Assembly (NCBI GenBank): GCA_001599975.1
Contig: BCIO01000001.1
Location: 3,138,293 to 3,202,292, forward strand
Reading direction: 5' to 3'
Source: Cystobasidiopsis lactophilus
Lineage: Eukaryota; Basidiomycota; Agaricostilbomycetes; Agaricostilbales; Chionosphaeraceae
Length of the DNA stretch: 64,000 nucleotides
In this document: one piece after another, positions 10,440 to 22,763 of the stretch
Layout: each line of letters begins with the position of its first letter
How positions within the stretch are numbered: position 1 is the first letter of the stretch
Translations under genes and position numbers: made by a program
Notes under the pieces: generated by a model
Databases searched by the model: none
The model's input: only the letters and a program-made list of their open reading frames with translations
What the model was told of the DNA's origin: nothing

Positions 10440-11603
10440 ATGACGGGCGAGGCTTCCAAACTGGTTTTGTGGTTCTTTATGGGGCTCGCATGTGCAGTCG
10501 CAGGTCGCCTGCCGCCAAGAGGCCTTCAAAACTTCGTGAGTTGCTCAATTGGTCGGTATGTAGGTGGGGGAGTCTAAAGTGCCGTACTAGGCTGTTCCGA
10601 CCTTGAACACATTCTCTGCCGAGCAGTAGTTGGTTCTTCCAGGAAGTCTTGACTGAGAAAGCCTCTCAACTATGCAGCAGTGTTCGTCTTTTGGCGGAGG
10701 GAAGGCCGGTAACGCGATATCCAGACCTCACCTCTGGCCAGGTTGTCAACTGACTCCCATCTAGGCTGCAGATCCACCCCGACGCTTGGCAAAATTCGAA
10801 GGCTTTCATTCCGTTGCCAGGCGCCACCTTGGACCGACTGGCATTCCTGGTTTCGTCGAAGTGGCGGTAAGATCCGCCCCCTGGTGGGCTTTAGACTTAG
10901 ACGTCCAGAGACGCTTACTAGGACCCAGACCCGGATGGATCACAGCGTGCTGGCCAAGAGTCTGTCTGGTCTGGTTTTCTCAGCGTCAGATGCGGACCCC
11001 TCTCGATTCGTATTGGGCAAATCGACCACACATTCAACCCAGTTTGTATGCTACCGACGTTCTTTCACAGCGCTTGCTTTTCTTACGGTCGCCATGCTTA
11101 TCAGAACTTGGTCGACGCGGCGAACTTTGATCCAGCGATCGAAGCGGGGACCAATGTCATGCAGTTGCGCCTCCCTATCCTCAACGCCAAAACTATGCGG
11201 TCCCAGGACTACTGTGCCACCTTTGACGAGACACCCCCCAGCCCGTTGACATTGGAAATCTGTGGCGCGATTCGAGGCTTTTCGCAAAGTGGGTGGCGGT
11301 TCGTCTTGGCAGTCTTCCTGATTCCTCACTGATGGCGATGCTACAACAGATTTTCTGTACGACGCGGCCACAGGGCAACTCACACCAGTGGCGGGCCCAA
11401 CAGGGACGTCGCTCGGCACACAAGCTTCCGGCAATGCCACCCTAGCCAACAGCACGAGCCCAGCCGCTCCTATTCCCGCAAACACGCCGGAGCTGTTCTT
11501 TGTGCCCGCTGCCGCGTACTATGCGACCTCTGAAGACATGACCGATAGCCCCGGGCCGGCAGCGAAGCACAACTTGCGGGTCAAGCACAAGGCGCTCAGG
11601 TGA
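10440..11603 (+). CDS. Small secreted protein of unknown function
   Basis: The N-terminus MTGEASKLVLWFFMGLACAV is a good signal peptide, with probable cleavage after VAG. Several short introns follow. The second half is clearer: AYQNLVDAANFDPAIEAG, MQLRLPILNAKTM, CATFDETPPSPLTLEICG, then after an intron FLYDAATGQLTPV. It ends in a Ser/Thr/Pro/Ala-rich tail (SGNATLANSTSPAAPIP) with potential glycosylation sites and a basic C-terminus. The pattern of a paired-Cys segment followed by FLYDxxTG resembles secreted fungal proteins with ricin-B-like or lectin-like folds, but I cannot assign a family. No GPI signal is seen. Exons between 10600 and 11050 are tentative. The gene lies between cofactor D and the convergent SEN1 gene, 122 bases from the latter's stop. 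Confidence 0.6.
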
Positions 11604-11725
11604 ACGGAGTGAGGTCCAGTGGATGGATGGAGTGGGCGATGCAGGTGTCCTATTGTACAATTGGAATGAATACTAGCGGAGGATATCGTTTGAAGTCCAC
11701 GGCCAATAGAGCTGAATGCTCCAAG

Positions 11726-14700
11726 TTAAACGCGTCGCTTCTTGTTGATGAATAGAGACGGCGCCGATGGGCGCTTGAGCGCAGGTGCATGGGAAGCAGC
11801 AGGGGGGACGACCGGTTGCTGATTGGGGCGTTGGGAAGGGAGCGGGGTGCTTCCAGAAGGGGCGCCAGGCTGTGGTTGACTGCCTGGGGAGCGCAAAGCG
11901 GCAACTCCAGCACTTGAAGCTCCGGAATCGAGACCGATCGCGGAGGAGCTTGGCTTGAGACGCTTTGCTTCCTGACGACCGTCCAGATCAGGCTGAGGCG
12001 GCCTGGTCGCCTCAAGCTTGCGCTTCGCGGGTGACAGCCGATCAGGGCCCGCAGCAATGGCTGCGGCCAAGTCTTTGGGGGTCATGAGGTCCGGTCTGGC
12101 CTCCTTGACGGTCCCGGGTCGGACGTAGGAGGCTTTGGGCGGCGGTGGCGGACGCTGGTAGCTCGAGCGAACGACCTCGGGAGACGGAGGCGACTGGGAG
12201 GTAACCACAGGGGCATTCGCAAAGGTCGCGGGCGTCACCTGTGTGGGTGGAGCACTTTCGTCAAGCGAGGCCGCAGACACCGAGCAGAAAGAAGCTTATC
12301 TAACAAGCGGTTGCGGGACGCCGCATCGTCGATAAGGCCTTTCCAATTGTAGTTGCTCTGGAGTGCGAATTTGTCGCCCAAGATGAAAAGGGACGAGCGC
12401 GCACGCGTTAGAGCGACATTCATGCGGCGTGTGTCGGACAAGAAGCCGATGCCCTTCTCCTTGTCGCCACCTCTGACACACGACAAGATAATGATATCTT
12501 TCTCTTGTCCCTGTGGCATCCACGTGAGAGATTGTCGATGAATGGGTGAGCGCCACACACCTGAAAGCCGTCACTTGAAGCCAAGCGTGATGCTTTGTGA
12601 GCCAAAGAGTGTGCATGAGGATGAAGGAGCAGCCTACACCGTATTGAAGTCAATGGTGCTGAGGATCTCTTGCCCGAATCTCAAGCGGAACTGGCGCTTC
12701 AGTTCGTTCAACCTGGTAGACAAGAATTCGATTCGGACGACGGCGTGCATTAAGCTAACGGGCGGTGACGTACTGGCCGCGATAGGTAGCAATAATGCCG
12801 ATGGACGGGAGCAAAGGTATGCCTGCGATCTGCCTCATCAGAGCCTCATAGAGGCTGACGGCTACCGCTACCTCAGAGCGATTCATGATGCTGTGCCGGG
12901 CCTGTTCTTCACGACCGCCCATAACGTGCAGCTGGAGAATCCGCCGCTTAGGGTCTGTCCGGTCCACAAAGGAGGCGTCGAGCTTACAAACGCGTAGGGC
13001 CGAAAGAGGCTGTTCGCATGCCACGGCTGGCGCGTGCGAAGCGCCATGTCAGGACCATCTTGAAGTTTTGAAGAATAGAATGCCTTCGACGGAAAGGCGC
13101 TTATTCTAGCGAGAGGGCAGGAAGGATGAGCTCTGCTGCAGCCCCGTCGGGGGTTCGAGCAACTCACTCAGGGTGCATACGATACTGGATTCTGTGGGTG
13201 AACATGTGACGTTAGCGTCATTTGACGTGCCCGGGGACAAAGCACGCACGCCAGCAGGTGGACAGCGGAGGAGTCTTGGGCCTGAATGCGACCAAACAGC
13301 GACCGGTCGTAACCAGACCGCGTGGCCAATTGGGACAGGACCGTGGGTGGCAGTTGTTGCGGATCGCCGACCAAAATGCATCTCTTGCAACCGTATCGCA
13401 ACGGTATGAGAGAGGAGGGCTCCACGGATTGCGCCGCTTCGTCAATGATAACAGTGTCAAAATCAAATGCGAGGGTGGCAATGTATTCGAGACCGGCGCC
13501 CGAGAGCGTCGTGCAGACGACGTCGGCTGAGGTCAAGATCTCTAGGCGTGCCTTCCGTCTGTTGACATCGAGGGCACGGCGAGCTTGCTGCTGATTGTCC
13601 TTGAGATTTTGCAGGGCCGCCATTTTTTCCTGCTGTGCTTTGCGGACTTGCTGGAGTTCGATGTCAATGGATTGGAGGCCTTGCGTACTGGGAGCTGATG
13701 CGGCGCGGGCCTCTTCTTGGCGCTTTTGGACGACCAGACGTTTCGTCTTCAAATCGTCCAGCTCTTGTCGCAACTGATGCATCCGGGCGCCTTGCTCGTC
13801 CGCCCCAGAGGTGTCCATACCGGCTGCCTTCTCCACGAGCTCGTCGATGTAGACGTCCTTGACGTTGACGTTGACCGCCTTTTCGGCGCCCAGGCGGACC
13901 ACGTTAGGAACGAACAACCCTGCGCTCTCGCTGCGCAGGCCTTCTTTCAGACGGCGCACAATCTCGTCGACTGCTGCATTGCTGGGAGCACAGAGCAACA
14001 GGCGCGCAGGGGTGCGGGATCCACCGGAACCAACGCAGCGTGTGGCACACAGGCGGCTAACGAGACCGAGGATGGTGCTAGTCTTGCCCGTTCCAGGGGG
14101 ACTGTTGCACAAGAACGAAACATTCAGCTGCTGCAGTGATGTGATCACCGTGAGATGAGGAGATTGACCCTTGCACCAGATGGAAGCCATCGGTGGCGGC
14201 GGCATGCAGAATGGCCTTGGCTTGGGGCTCGTTCACCTTGTGAATGCGCATCAGGCTCTCGACCTCGCTGGGCGGTGGAGCAGAGCGCAGACGGCTGATG
14301 CGTCCGCTCAGAATGTCTGATGTCAAGTAGAGGTAGGGCATAGCTGTCAGCGCAGCGTATTCCCGGAGCAGGGTCGTCAAGCTGCTAAAGTCAGCAGCAA
14401 CCAGGATCTCACCCAGATCCCGACGTACCTCATGACTTTGGCGATGTTCCAGACTGATCGCGGGGTGAGAGAGCCGCCGGCGTTCTGGGCGTCAGTGCCC
14501 AAATGGCACCGCAGCGTCAAGTTGGGCCCCTCTTTGCCTTTGCCTTTGCTGACGCTTTCCACCTTGGCCAGGGCAAATTTGGAGTCGGCGGATTTGAGGA
14601 CGACAAGGTCGGCCTCGGTGAAGAACTCTCCCTCTGGCATCCGCCCGATGGCCACGTTGAGGTCAGTAAAGTCGTCGATGCGCTGGCGGCCGGCAATGGT

Positions 14701-17700
14701 GCAGGATATCGTCCAAGGGTTGCTGGCCAACAACTCTTCCTTGGCTTGTAAATATTGCTGCCAGGCCTCGAGCAACAGCAGTGGCTGGAAACAATCGATG
14801 TACTCTCGGCTGTTGGAAAACTTGGGGGGAACAGGCCTGAGTTTGGCCTGGAGGAGCGGTGATGGTGTCTGGCCAGTTCCACGCCAATCCTGACGACACG
14901 CCTTATATATCAGCGTCGTCAGAGTGATCATCAGAATTCGCACCCATTGCAGCATTTCCGCGTACAAAGCGGACATGTTGGGAGTCAGACGAGCCATAGC
15001 CGCACGCTGGGCAGCGATGGCCGCATTGTTGGCAGCCTTCACTGCCGCATTCGCTTCCCGGGCAGCGGCAAAGTCAGGAGTAGCTGAACGGCGCTGCTGT
15101 TGAGCTTCCGTCTTCACCGCTGGGTCCAACATCTTCACTTGTCGTTTCTCGCCTGGAACGACGGGCCTAGGTAAAATCTTCGGATCCGTTGCCAATGGCG
15201 CAGGGTCGGCTTTGGGCCGAACATAGTCGTCGTCGTCCGAATCCATCGCTTCTTGCGCAGCTCGGAGCGCCGCATGCGAGAAGTGGAGCTTGGGCGCGTT
15301 GCGCATGGGAGCCTGTCCAAACTTAGGGCGGTTGTCAGCTGGCCTGGAAGTAGATGGGGCCGGCAGCTTCGGCTTGGGGTCAGGCTTGTACGCGAGGACT
15401 CGCAGAACATTCGTCGATGGCGGTGGTGAGGCTCGTGATACCACATTTCCAGAAGGTCCCGGAACGGCCGGTTTGGCTGGTTTCGCCTTGGAGAAAGATG
15501 GCAGAGTGGCCTGCTTTGTAGGCGGCTTTGGCTTCAAAGTTGGCGCCGCTTCTTCTTCGTCGTCACTGCTAATCTCTTGAGGCTTGATACTGGCTTGCAG
15601 GCCATCTAAGAGTTCCTTCATGCTGTCGGCATGGGCCGGGTTCCTCTGGACTGCGACGACCAGTTTGAGCAGGTCGGCCGTACTGACACCACTGTGCTTT
15701 CGCTTGGTCACGTTCTTCTTGAGGCGAGCGAGAATGCCGTCGCTGAGAGCCACCTTGAAGTCGGCAAAGGGCTCGAGCATCTTCAAGATGAGCTCAATGA
15801 CCGAGCGCAGGAGATCGGAGTCGTTGAGACGGAGCCAAGTGAAGGCGCTCTGTAATGGGGCTTCCAGCTCTTGCACCAAAGGCTTCACAGTCTTAGCCGA
15901 GGCGGAAGCAAATGTTCGAACCTGGGTCGCCAGCTGCTGCCCCAAAATCACCACGTCGCGCATCCAGTCGACCATGACCTCGTTCTTGTTGAACGGAGCC
16001 CAGTTCGGTGTCCTCTGGAAGATGATGGCGACGGAGCGGCAGAGGCCGGCCCATAGGCGGGGGATGATGCCGCGAGCCTTGGCCTCGGGGAGCCAAGAAG
16101 AGTCCCTAAGCAGGCCGTCGGATTGGTCGCAAAGGGCTTCGAGCACGTTGGTCAGACATCGGGCCATGCGCATTGCCGGCTTGCTCCCGTCCGGCACCAC
16201 TCCTATCGAGCTGGTGAAAGCTTCCATAGCCCAGATCAGCCCTTCCAGCGCCGACTCCGGGAGGTCAGCCAGGAGCGCTCGGAAGGCCTCTCCACGGGTG
16301 GCGACGTCGTATGCCTCTTCGACCAGAGCCAGCGCAGCGGAGTGGATGGCATCGGAGGGCGACAGGAGGGCGGCCACGACGACCTGACATATTCCGTCCT
16401 CTTTTAAGAACTTGGATTTAGCGTCAACCTCGTACGAGTCCGCCAAGTCGCGTAACAAGTCGGCGATGGGCACGACGTGACTATTGAACAGCTTGCTAGC
16501 GCGGTTGATGGCTTTGACGAGGGCAGGGGAGGTCTTTGAGGAGATCCAAGACTTGGAGTCGACTTGTTCTAGGTGGAGAACAGGGTGAACGGATCGGAGG
16601 AGGAAGCCGGAGAACTTGAAAAGGGCCCGATTGGTGGAGGTGCGGAGCAGGATCAACGCTTGCTTAAGCATCGGCGACATGGCCGGCGCCGCCGGCGCCA
16701 TGTCCACCTTTTCGTTCCCGAAAGCCTTCGCGAGATCCATGAAAAACGTTTGCAGAAGCTGGCAGTCGGCATGGGAAACGTCCTGGACCATATTCCGTGC
16801 CGCCTTCGAGACTGGCTTCCAAAGCGCGTGGTCAGCCTCCTGTTGCTCTTGGTCTGCAGGTCGCAAGGTTTGGGATGCCGCGATGAGAGCATACGGCGCG
16901 GTGAAGGCGACTTGCGCCAGGTAGGTGACATGGGGCTCGAGGATGGCCGAGAGGCGGACCCGCTCGGGGTCAGAGTGATGGAGAAGAACGATGGCGTGTA
17001 TTGCGGCCGAGGCGGCCCGGGAGCGGACGAGGGTGTCGATGCGGGGTGCTTGCAGCTGCGAGCACAGCGCGTTGAGCAGGGCCTTGGCGTTGGACTCGAT
17101 GGGGTTGGAGCCAGGCCTGAGGCTGACCAAGAACGGAGTGACCCAGTCCAAGGCATCTGGGCTGGCTGCGCAGGCATCCACGAGATCCGGGTGGTCGAGA
17201 ATGGAGTGCATCACCACGCCGACCAGCATGACCTCGCTCTTGGGCCAAAAATTCTTCATGCACGACTTGAGAAGGGACGAGAACGTCCTGACGACGTCAA
17301 TCCAATGCGGACCCCGGTCGCCCAAGTGGGCACAGACCAGCCGAACGAGGTCAGACCAGTCAGCGGCGGTCGACGCTTGAAAGCGACTGGGGAGATGCGA
17401 CTGGAACCGGCTGCCTAAAGAGAGGGAGAGGATGACGGAGTCGTCGAGCTTGGACGCAAACGTGGCGAACGCGGCCCACAGCTGGGGCTCCGTGTCGAGA
17501 CAGAAGTCGACATATCGCTTCGGAACCAAAGGATTGACAATGAGGGAGAAGAAGAAGCGGAGCGCTTCCGAGCGTTCGGAGAAGTCTATGTCGAGCTCCT
17601 TGGAGGTGATGGGCCTGCTATGCGGGATTTGAGCGAGAGCCCAGTCGCGAATGGCGGCGTTGCGGTGCAGAGCTAGCGTAACCAAGCCCGGCGACAGCGC

Positions 17701-18359
17701 AGCTCGCCGAATTTGAGCTGTGGCGAGCTTGGTGTACAGGGCCGAAGAGCCAAAATGCACCTTTTGAAGGAGAATGAGCTGGGCCAGAGGCTCGGGCAGC
17801 TCGTGCTCTATCTTTTGAAACCACTCGTCCTCCTTCTTGAGCAGGACAGCCAAAAATCGCTCGGACGGGCTTTCGCTGATCAAGGCAATGTAGCTGTTGA
17901 AGATCGGACGCTAACCGTTAGAGCGGGTGACGAAGTGGTTCAAAAGTCAGCGAGACGTACTCTTGCGCCAGCATGCGTTTAGCCCGGACGTAGCCCTCCA
18001 CGCAGTCGGTACAGTTGTGCAGAGCCCATTCCAGGTTGTCGCGCAGCGTCTTGACGTGGTCCTTGGCTTTGAACTCGAACAGACGAAGGGCGTAAGCAGC
18101 CACCTGGAATCGAGCGTCCCGGTCCTTTTCCTCCACCCCGGGCATGTTGCAGCTGCAGAAGTAATGCTTGGTGGGTTGCTGGAGAAGCCACTGTCATTGC
18201 CGGGAGGGTCAGAGGGCCGCCCTGGGGCAAGCAGATGGGCAAGCAATTTACCACGACGCATAGCTGGAGGACGGCATTGAAGGACTGCTTGGATGGCGAC
18301 GCCTGGGCCTGCTTGAGGCCGGCCGTCACCTCTGACAGCTCGGTGAGCTGCTCATTCAT
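11726..18359 (-). CDS. SEN1: SEN1-type superfamily 1B RNA/DNA helicase
   Basis: Sen1/senataxin unwinds R-loops and ends transcription of non-coding RNAs by RNA polymerase II in the nucleus. The first exon starts MNEQLTELSEVTAGLKQAQA (18359); later exons give a very long HEAT-like SEN1 N-terminal domain, one exon of which is open from about 17880 to 14400. A charged, Pro-rich linker follows (about 15600-15100). The helicase core lies at 14200-12280. Its Walker A is PPGTGKTST, split by an intron just after VQG. Other motifs are LLCAPSNAAVDEIV, the Walker B VIIDEAAQSVEP, VGDPQQLPPTV, and near the end GQEKDIIILSCVRG and DTRRMNVALTRARSS. A coiled insertion (about 13800-13560, Gln/Glu/Arg-rich) separates motifs I and II, as in other Sen1 proteins. 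The C-terminal tail is disordered and ends NKKRRV, a likely nuclear signal. It totals roughly 2,000 residues and has few introns for its size. Confidence 0.95.
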
Positions 18360-18468
18360 GGCCGGCGCGACGCAGAGGGGTGCGCCCGCGGTGGCCGAGC
18401 AAGAGCGTCCTGCTTCCTGTTGTTTTCCTTGGAGCACACGAGGAAATTGCAGGTGCCGGTGGGCAGCA

Positions 18469-19888
18469 TCAGAGCTGCAGCTCCTCCATCTTGTACAAGA
18501 GGTCATCATCGTCTCCCTCCGTGGTCTCAGTCACCAAGGTCCAGCGCTTGCGCTCGTTCTTGGGTTGGGAAGTCCTGCGCACGCGCCTCAAATGAAGTTC
18601 TTTGGGCGGGCTCCATCGACTCACCAGTCCACTTCCACAACCTTGAGGACAATGAGGGCATCTGTGCAAAAGTTTGGCTTGAAGGGGCAAGGATGAAGAG
18701 CATGGGCTTTGACTCACAATGCGACAAGGCCACCAGATCGACCGAGGCTTCTTCCTCCAGGGGAGATCTGGCACTCTTCGTTAGGGCGATAGGCTACACG
18801 ACCCGAATACTGCGCTCACTTGAGCATGTTGCCAATGGGCGTCCCCTGTAAGAGCATCACTAAGCGTCGTCGTCAAGCCTTCTCAGAGTCGAGAAACGCA
18901 CCGGTCCTTCTCGACGGCCGTAATCGAGGCGGCGGTTGAGCTTTAAGGTGTCGAAGTATCTTCGGCGCTCCTGTTGCGGTGTGTGAGCTTCGGTATTCGT
19001 CTATAGACCCAGAAAGTTCAAAAACTCGCATTCAACCACAGCGCATCGCTCGAGCTGCGATGCTGTAAGTCATTGCTGTAGGAAACGGAACACGAGAACT
19101 CACTTAGAGTCCACAATGAAGGCAGTTCCAGCGATGCGGAACTGCTCCTCTACATTCGTAAAGCCAAAGGTCAGCCAAGCCCTTCGTTCTGAGAGCTGGT
19201 GGGTACGAACTGGTGTCGTGAAACCCTGCATGGCCAAAGCAGGTCAACTGTCTGTAAGAAGTTAATCAAGTCACCAGGGCCTCACAGTAGCAGATCTCGA
19301 CAGATTCGTTCGCTTTAACTGATGACCCGCCCAAACGTCAAGGTCACTCAGCGGAGCAGAGCACACAGACTGACTTTGGTCGGCTTTGGGGGACCTCTGC
19401 ATGCAATTGTCTCAGCTTGGGCATGGGTCAAACGCAGGAGCGAGCGCACAGAATCCGTTCCAACGAGGACCGCATAAAACGAGTCTGGAAAGCGGCGACC
19501 TTTCAAGGCGAGCCAACAGCTAGCGAGGATTAGACTCACACTCTTGCATCCAGCGCAGGTCCCTGTATTCAAGTCAGCTTCTTATTCTGAAAATGGTGGG
19601 ACGGTCGCGCACGCATGCCCCACCGTCCGCCTGCGAGAGGAGAGGAAGCACAGACGATTAGCCCCTCGATTTCTATACGGACAAAGCTGCTTCTGAGCTG
19701 CTCACACTTTGGGCTTGCGATTGTCCACTGTGGCCATGAAACAGACTGGCTGGGAACTCTTGGGATCGTCGTTTTTGTACTTGGTGATGGCTTCATGGAA
19801 GAGCTCCGCCTTTGCCAGCGACCAGTTCAGCGGGCGATCTTTCAATGCAAGGAGAGCGTACCCATTCTGGTTGAACGCGAGGTGCCAT
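18469..19888 (-). CDS. Pyridoxamine 5'-phosphate oxidase-like FMN-binding protein (Alr4036 / Pyridox_oxase_2 type)
   Basis: This flavin-binding split-barrel family is related to PNPO but of uncertain substrate. The model starts MAPRVQPEW (19888). A 52-base intron then joins AELFHEAITKYKNDDPKSSQ, the family's typical opening, followed by VCFMATVDNRKPKVRT. The hallmark VEEQFRIAGTAFIVDSK lies at about 19135. Further exons give ERRRYFDTLKLNRRLDYG and IVLKVVEVDW. The C-terminus is KELHLRRVRRTSQPKNERKRW, plus an acidic tail ending at 18469. The exons between 19350 and 19620 are difficult: several splice choices exist and I could not find a clean version of the expected central strand. The gene follows the SEN1 start by about 110 bases, in the same direction. 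Confidence 0.75.
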
Positions 19889-20318
19889 TGGTGAGTTGGG
19901 GGGATCCGCTTTTGGCCAACGAAAGACAAGGTTGCCAGATGGAGCTTGGCCAGATGTCGCGAGCCCACCGGCAAATGACGTCCGTCGATTATCCTTGTTG
20001 TCTGTATATTTGTGCATTGTGTTCCCCTCTGGGTCATATCTACAACTTCATTCCATCCCCCCATCGCGCCCTGGCTTCCCTGGCCGCAAGAGGGAGGATC
20101 GGCACAACCTCAAAACGAGGGTTCTTGGCTGCCCGACGGCCGGCCCCTTCTGCACGAGCGTCGTCTTGCTCTTACTCCGTCGAGGATGTTTTATAGAGCT
20201 GGGAGGCCAACCAAGAGACACCAGGAAGAAGCGGCCGGAACGCCAACTAGGAAGGATATGCGCCAGGGCGGTGGAGCCATACGAACAGCTTCTTGAAGGT
20301 GTCACCAATGCCGCAGGG
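19889..20318 (-). other. Intergenic stretch between the PNPO-like gene and bL33m
   Basis: About 430 bases with open frames on both strands, but none has splice-consistent or family-like content. It should hold the bL33m 3' region and the PNPO-like promoter. The sequence TATAAAAC occurs on the minus strand near 20190, too far upstream to be a clear TATA element for 19888. Confidence 0.4.
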
Positions 20319-20687
20319 CTACCGCATCTTAGCTTCATGGTACAGGACCGGCCTCTTGACTGGTTGACGATAGGCAGGAGTGAGCAATGCTCGTTCATAT
20401 CATCCGCGAAGGACAAGAGCAGGGTGCGGACCTATCGGATCGAATTTGAGCAATGTCATCTTGGTGGCGCCCAAGCCTCGCTGTTTGGTGATGACATAGA
20501 AGTGCCTGGAAGACGCCGTCAGCTCCGGCAAAGCCAGGCGCAACAGCAAATGAAGCGAGATCTTTACCCTGTCCCAGCGCTCGAAATCATGCGAATTAGG
20601 GATCTGTGAAGCCGCCATCACGATCAGTCGACCAAACAGAGCAAAACATAGTGCAGAAGCAACCGACCTTGCCTTGCCCTTTGCCAT
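20319..20687 (-). CDS. Mitochondrial large ribosomal subunit protein bL33m
   Basis: A 56-residue protein assembled from four tiny exons. It starts MAKGKARSLIRMISSAGTGH, continues FYVITKQRGLGATKMTLLKF and ends DPIVKRPVLYHEAKMR at 20319. The N-terminal basic KxKxR, the SSAGTG turn, FYVxT, LxLxKFDPxVKRxVLYxEAK are all typical of bL33, which sits near the tRNA exit site of the mitoribosome. The first coding exon is 20 bases and the second 36. Introns (GTCGGT...CACAG, GTAAAG...TTCCAG, GTCCGC...AACCAG) together exceed the coding length. The zinc-binding Cys pairs found in some bacterial L33 proteins are absent, as is usual in mitochondrial forms. No cleavable leader is visible. Confidence 0.88.
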
Positions 20688-20896
20688 CCTGTCTGCCCCG
20701 TGTTGTATTCGCCCTTCAAATTGACCCAAAGCAATCCGTTCTTCCGCTCAAACAGCTGTTCTTGTCCGATTCAACTATCTCTTGAGAAGTTCAACAGTTG
20801 TCCCAGAGCGCCAAAGCGGGCCAAAAACGCCAAAAGTTGTGCAGGCAAGTCGGTTGAGCCAGTCAAAGGAAATTCTTTCGAGCGCAGACGACGGCG

Positions 20897-22340
20897 ATGG
20901 CAGCAGCTCGGCACGGTCGTGTCTTGACAGACGATCGAGATCCTTGGACACACAATGCTTGGGACAACGTCGAATGGGATGAGAGCCGGGTCGAGTCCGC
21001 CCAGCAGGCCATCGAGCGTCAGAAATTGCACCGAGTCTTGCCTCAGGATCAAGGTCCTTCTTGCCCTCTCGTTCTTCCTCGTACCAGAAGATCTCAAAGA
21101 GTTTGGTGATTTCAGAGCGTTACAACGCATCCCCTGCGAGCTACTGGGACAACACCTACTCCCAAGTCCACGACCGAATGTACCAAGACCGGGCCTGGGT
21201 GAGTTTGCACCCCACCGAGTGGATGGAATAACATGCTGAATCGAATCTCGGCAGCTAACCCTGGAATTCCCTTGCGTGAGCTAAGCCAGCTACGCCTAAT
21301 GGCGAGGCACTCATTTTGTTGGCCATCGAAGCTGGAGGAAGCCCTTCAACCAGAAGTAGGTCCGCAGTTGCGAACTAGTTAAGCACAGCTCAAAGTATCC
21401 AACAGAGCAGATGCAGGCGGATAGTGGAAGGTAAACTAAGCCGTCAAATGGTCGCTTTCAACCGGATGTTGATTTTTGGCTGGTGCAGTCGGGTCGGGTC
21501 CTGGCAACACCTTCTTCCCACTGGCAGCCAAGAATCAGAACACTAAACTGCACATCCACGCTTTGGACTTTTCCTCTCAGGCCATCTCCATCCTCCGCGT
21601 GAGTGCCTTTTGGGCATCCGATCTCCTCGAAGCCTCGCTGATCTCTTCTGAGCGATCCAGTCCAACCCCAACTTCAAGCCCGACGACCAGAATCTGTACG
21701 CTGAGGTTTATGACATCGCCTCCACCTCGGGCGACTTGCCGCCCTCTATTCCACCCAATTCGGTGGACGTGATCATTTTGATCTTTGTCTTCAGCGCTCT
21801 TCACCCTTCCCAATGGCAAGCTGCTCTAGACAACATTGTAAAGGTGCGCTTTTAACTTTTGAAAGTTGAAGGACATGGGGCGAACTTGAAGGCGTTGTTT
21901 GATCCAGATGGTCAAGCCAGGAGGGACGATCTGCTTCCGCGACTTCGGGCGATACGACCTCTGCCAGGTGCGGTTCAAGAAGGAGCGCCTGATGGAGGAC
22001 AATTTCTACGTTAGAGGCGACGGGACTAGGTAAGTGGCCACCACTTCAGATCTTATTGCGGGCCTTCTGATCTGTCGCTCTTGGTTCCCATCGCCCAGAG
22101 TGTATTTCTTTGAATTAGGTACGCTCTCTTCACCGATCAGCCTTTGCAGGAGCTGAACGCGACGCTGACCCAACAGAGGAAGTCCGCCAGCTGTTTGGCG
22201 GCATGCAAGAGCTGACGCTGGCCTACGACCGCCGCTTACTCCTTAATCGCAAGCGGCAGCTGCAGATGTTTCGGGTGTGGGTGCAAGGCACCTGGCAGGT
22301 GCTCCCTTCGCCACCGGCCGCTGACCCGCCCAGCGCATAG
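20897..22340 (+). CDS. TRM140: tRNA N3-methylcytidine methyltransferase, METTL2/Trm140 family
   Basis: This S-adenosylmethionine-dependent enzyme methylates C32 in the anticodon loop of Thr and Ser tRNAs. The frame starts MAAARHGRVLTDD and has the family opening HNAWDNVEWDES, then ERYNASPASYWDNTYSQVH, MYQDRAW and LTLEFP across introns. The SAM site is IVEVGSGPGNTFFPL. Further blocks are LHIHALDFSSQAI, VDVIILIFVFSALHP, MVKPGGTICFRDFGRYDL, CQVRFKK and NFYVRGDGTRVYFFE. The end is TLAYDRRLLLNRKRQLQMFR and VWVQGTWQV, with stop 22340. About eight introns, all GT-AG. The N-terminal actin-binding extension of yeast Abp140 is absent, so this is the METTL2-like short form, around 320 residues. A choice between two 5' splice sites near 21050 was made by protein continuity (PQDQ-ERYN). 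Confidence 0.92.
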
Positions 22341-22763
22341 AACTGTTGTACTAGATCCACATCTTGCACTTGTAACATTTCTTCCCGCCGTCTTGGCAAC
22401 CACGAGTGGAAGTTAAGGACGATAAAATGCGTGCGACGTTTCAAAAAAGAGAGAGCTACAAGCAGAGGAAGAGAGAACGGCCTGTTCACAGAAAAGGCCG
22501 CGCTTCAACACCTGTACATAGGCTCTCGCTTTAGAAAGAAGTAGTGGAGTGATGTCGTGCCAAAAGAATATGCTGACAGAAAAATGAAGGGTGAAGAGTG
22601 ATAAAAAAGCAAGGGCCTGCCCAAGAAACGGGCTGAACAACAAGGCCATCCCACTCTCTCCTCCTCTAAGAGGTACCACAGAGCTATACGACGAACACAC
22701 ACACGACACTCCAAAAACAATCTTTCGAAAAGAATCGTACAAGGTGGAAGTGCCGGTGGGTGA
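22341..22763. other. 3' intergenic stretch between two convergent genes
   Basis: About 420 bases between the stops of the methyltransferase and the disordered protein. It is A/G-rich on the plus strand, with a purine run of several dozen bases around 22440-22480. No gene is seen. It should contain both poly(A) regions. Confidence 0.4.

Noticed and set aside
16573-17418. 281-codon plus-strand frame
   Set aside because: It lies fully antisense to the SEN1 N-terminal exon, is rich in Gly/Arg/Glu as expected of a shadow frame, and has no motif.
19896-20609. 237-codon plus-strand frame
   Set aside because: Antisense to bL33m exons and to the intergenic region; no recognisable content.
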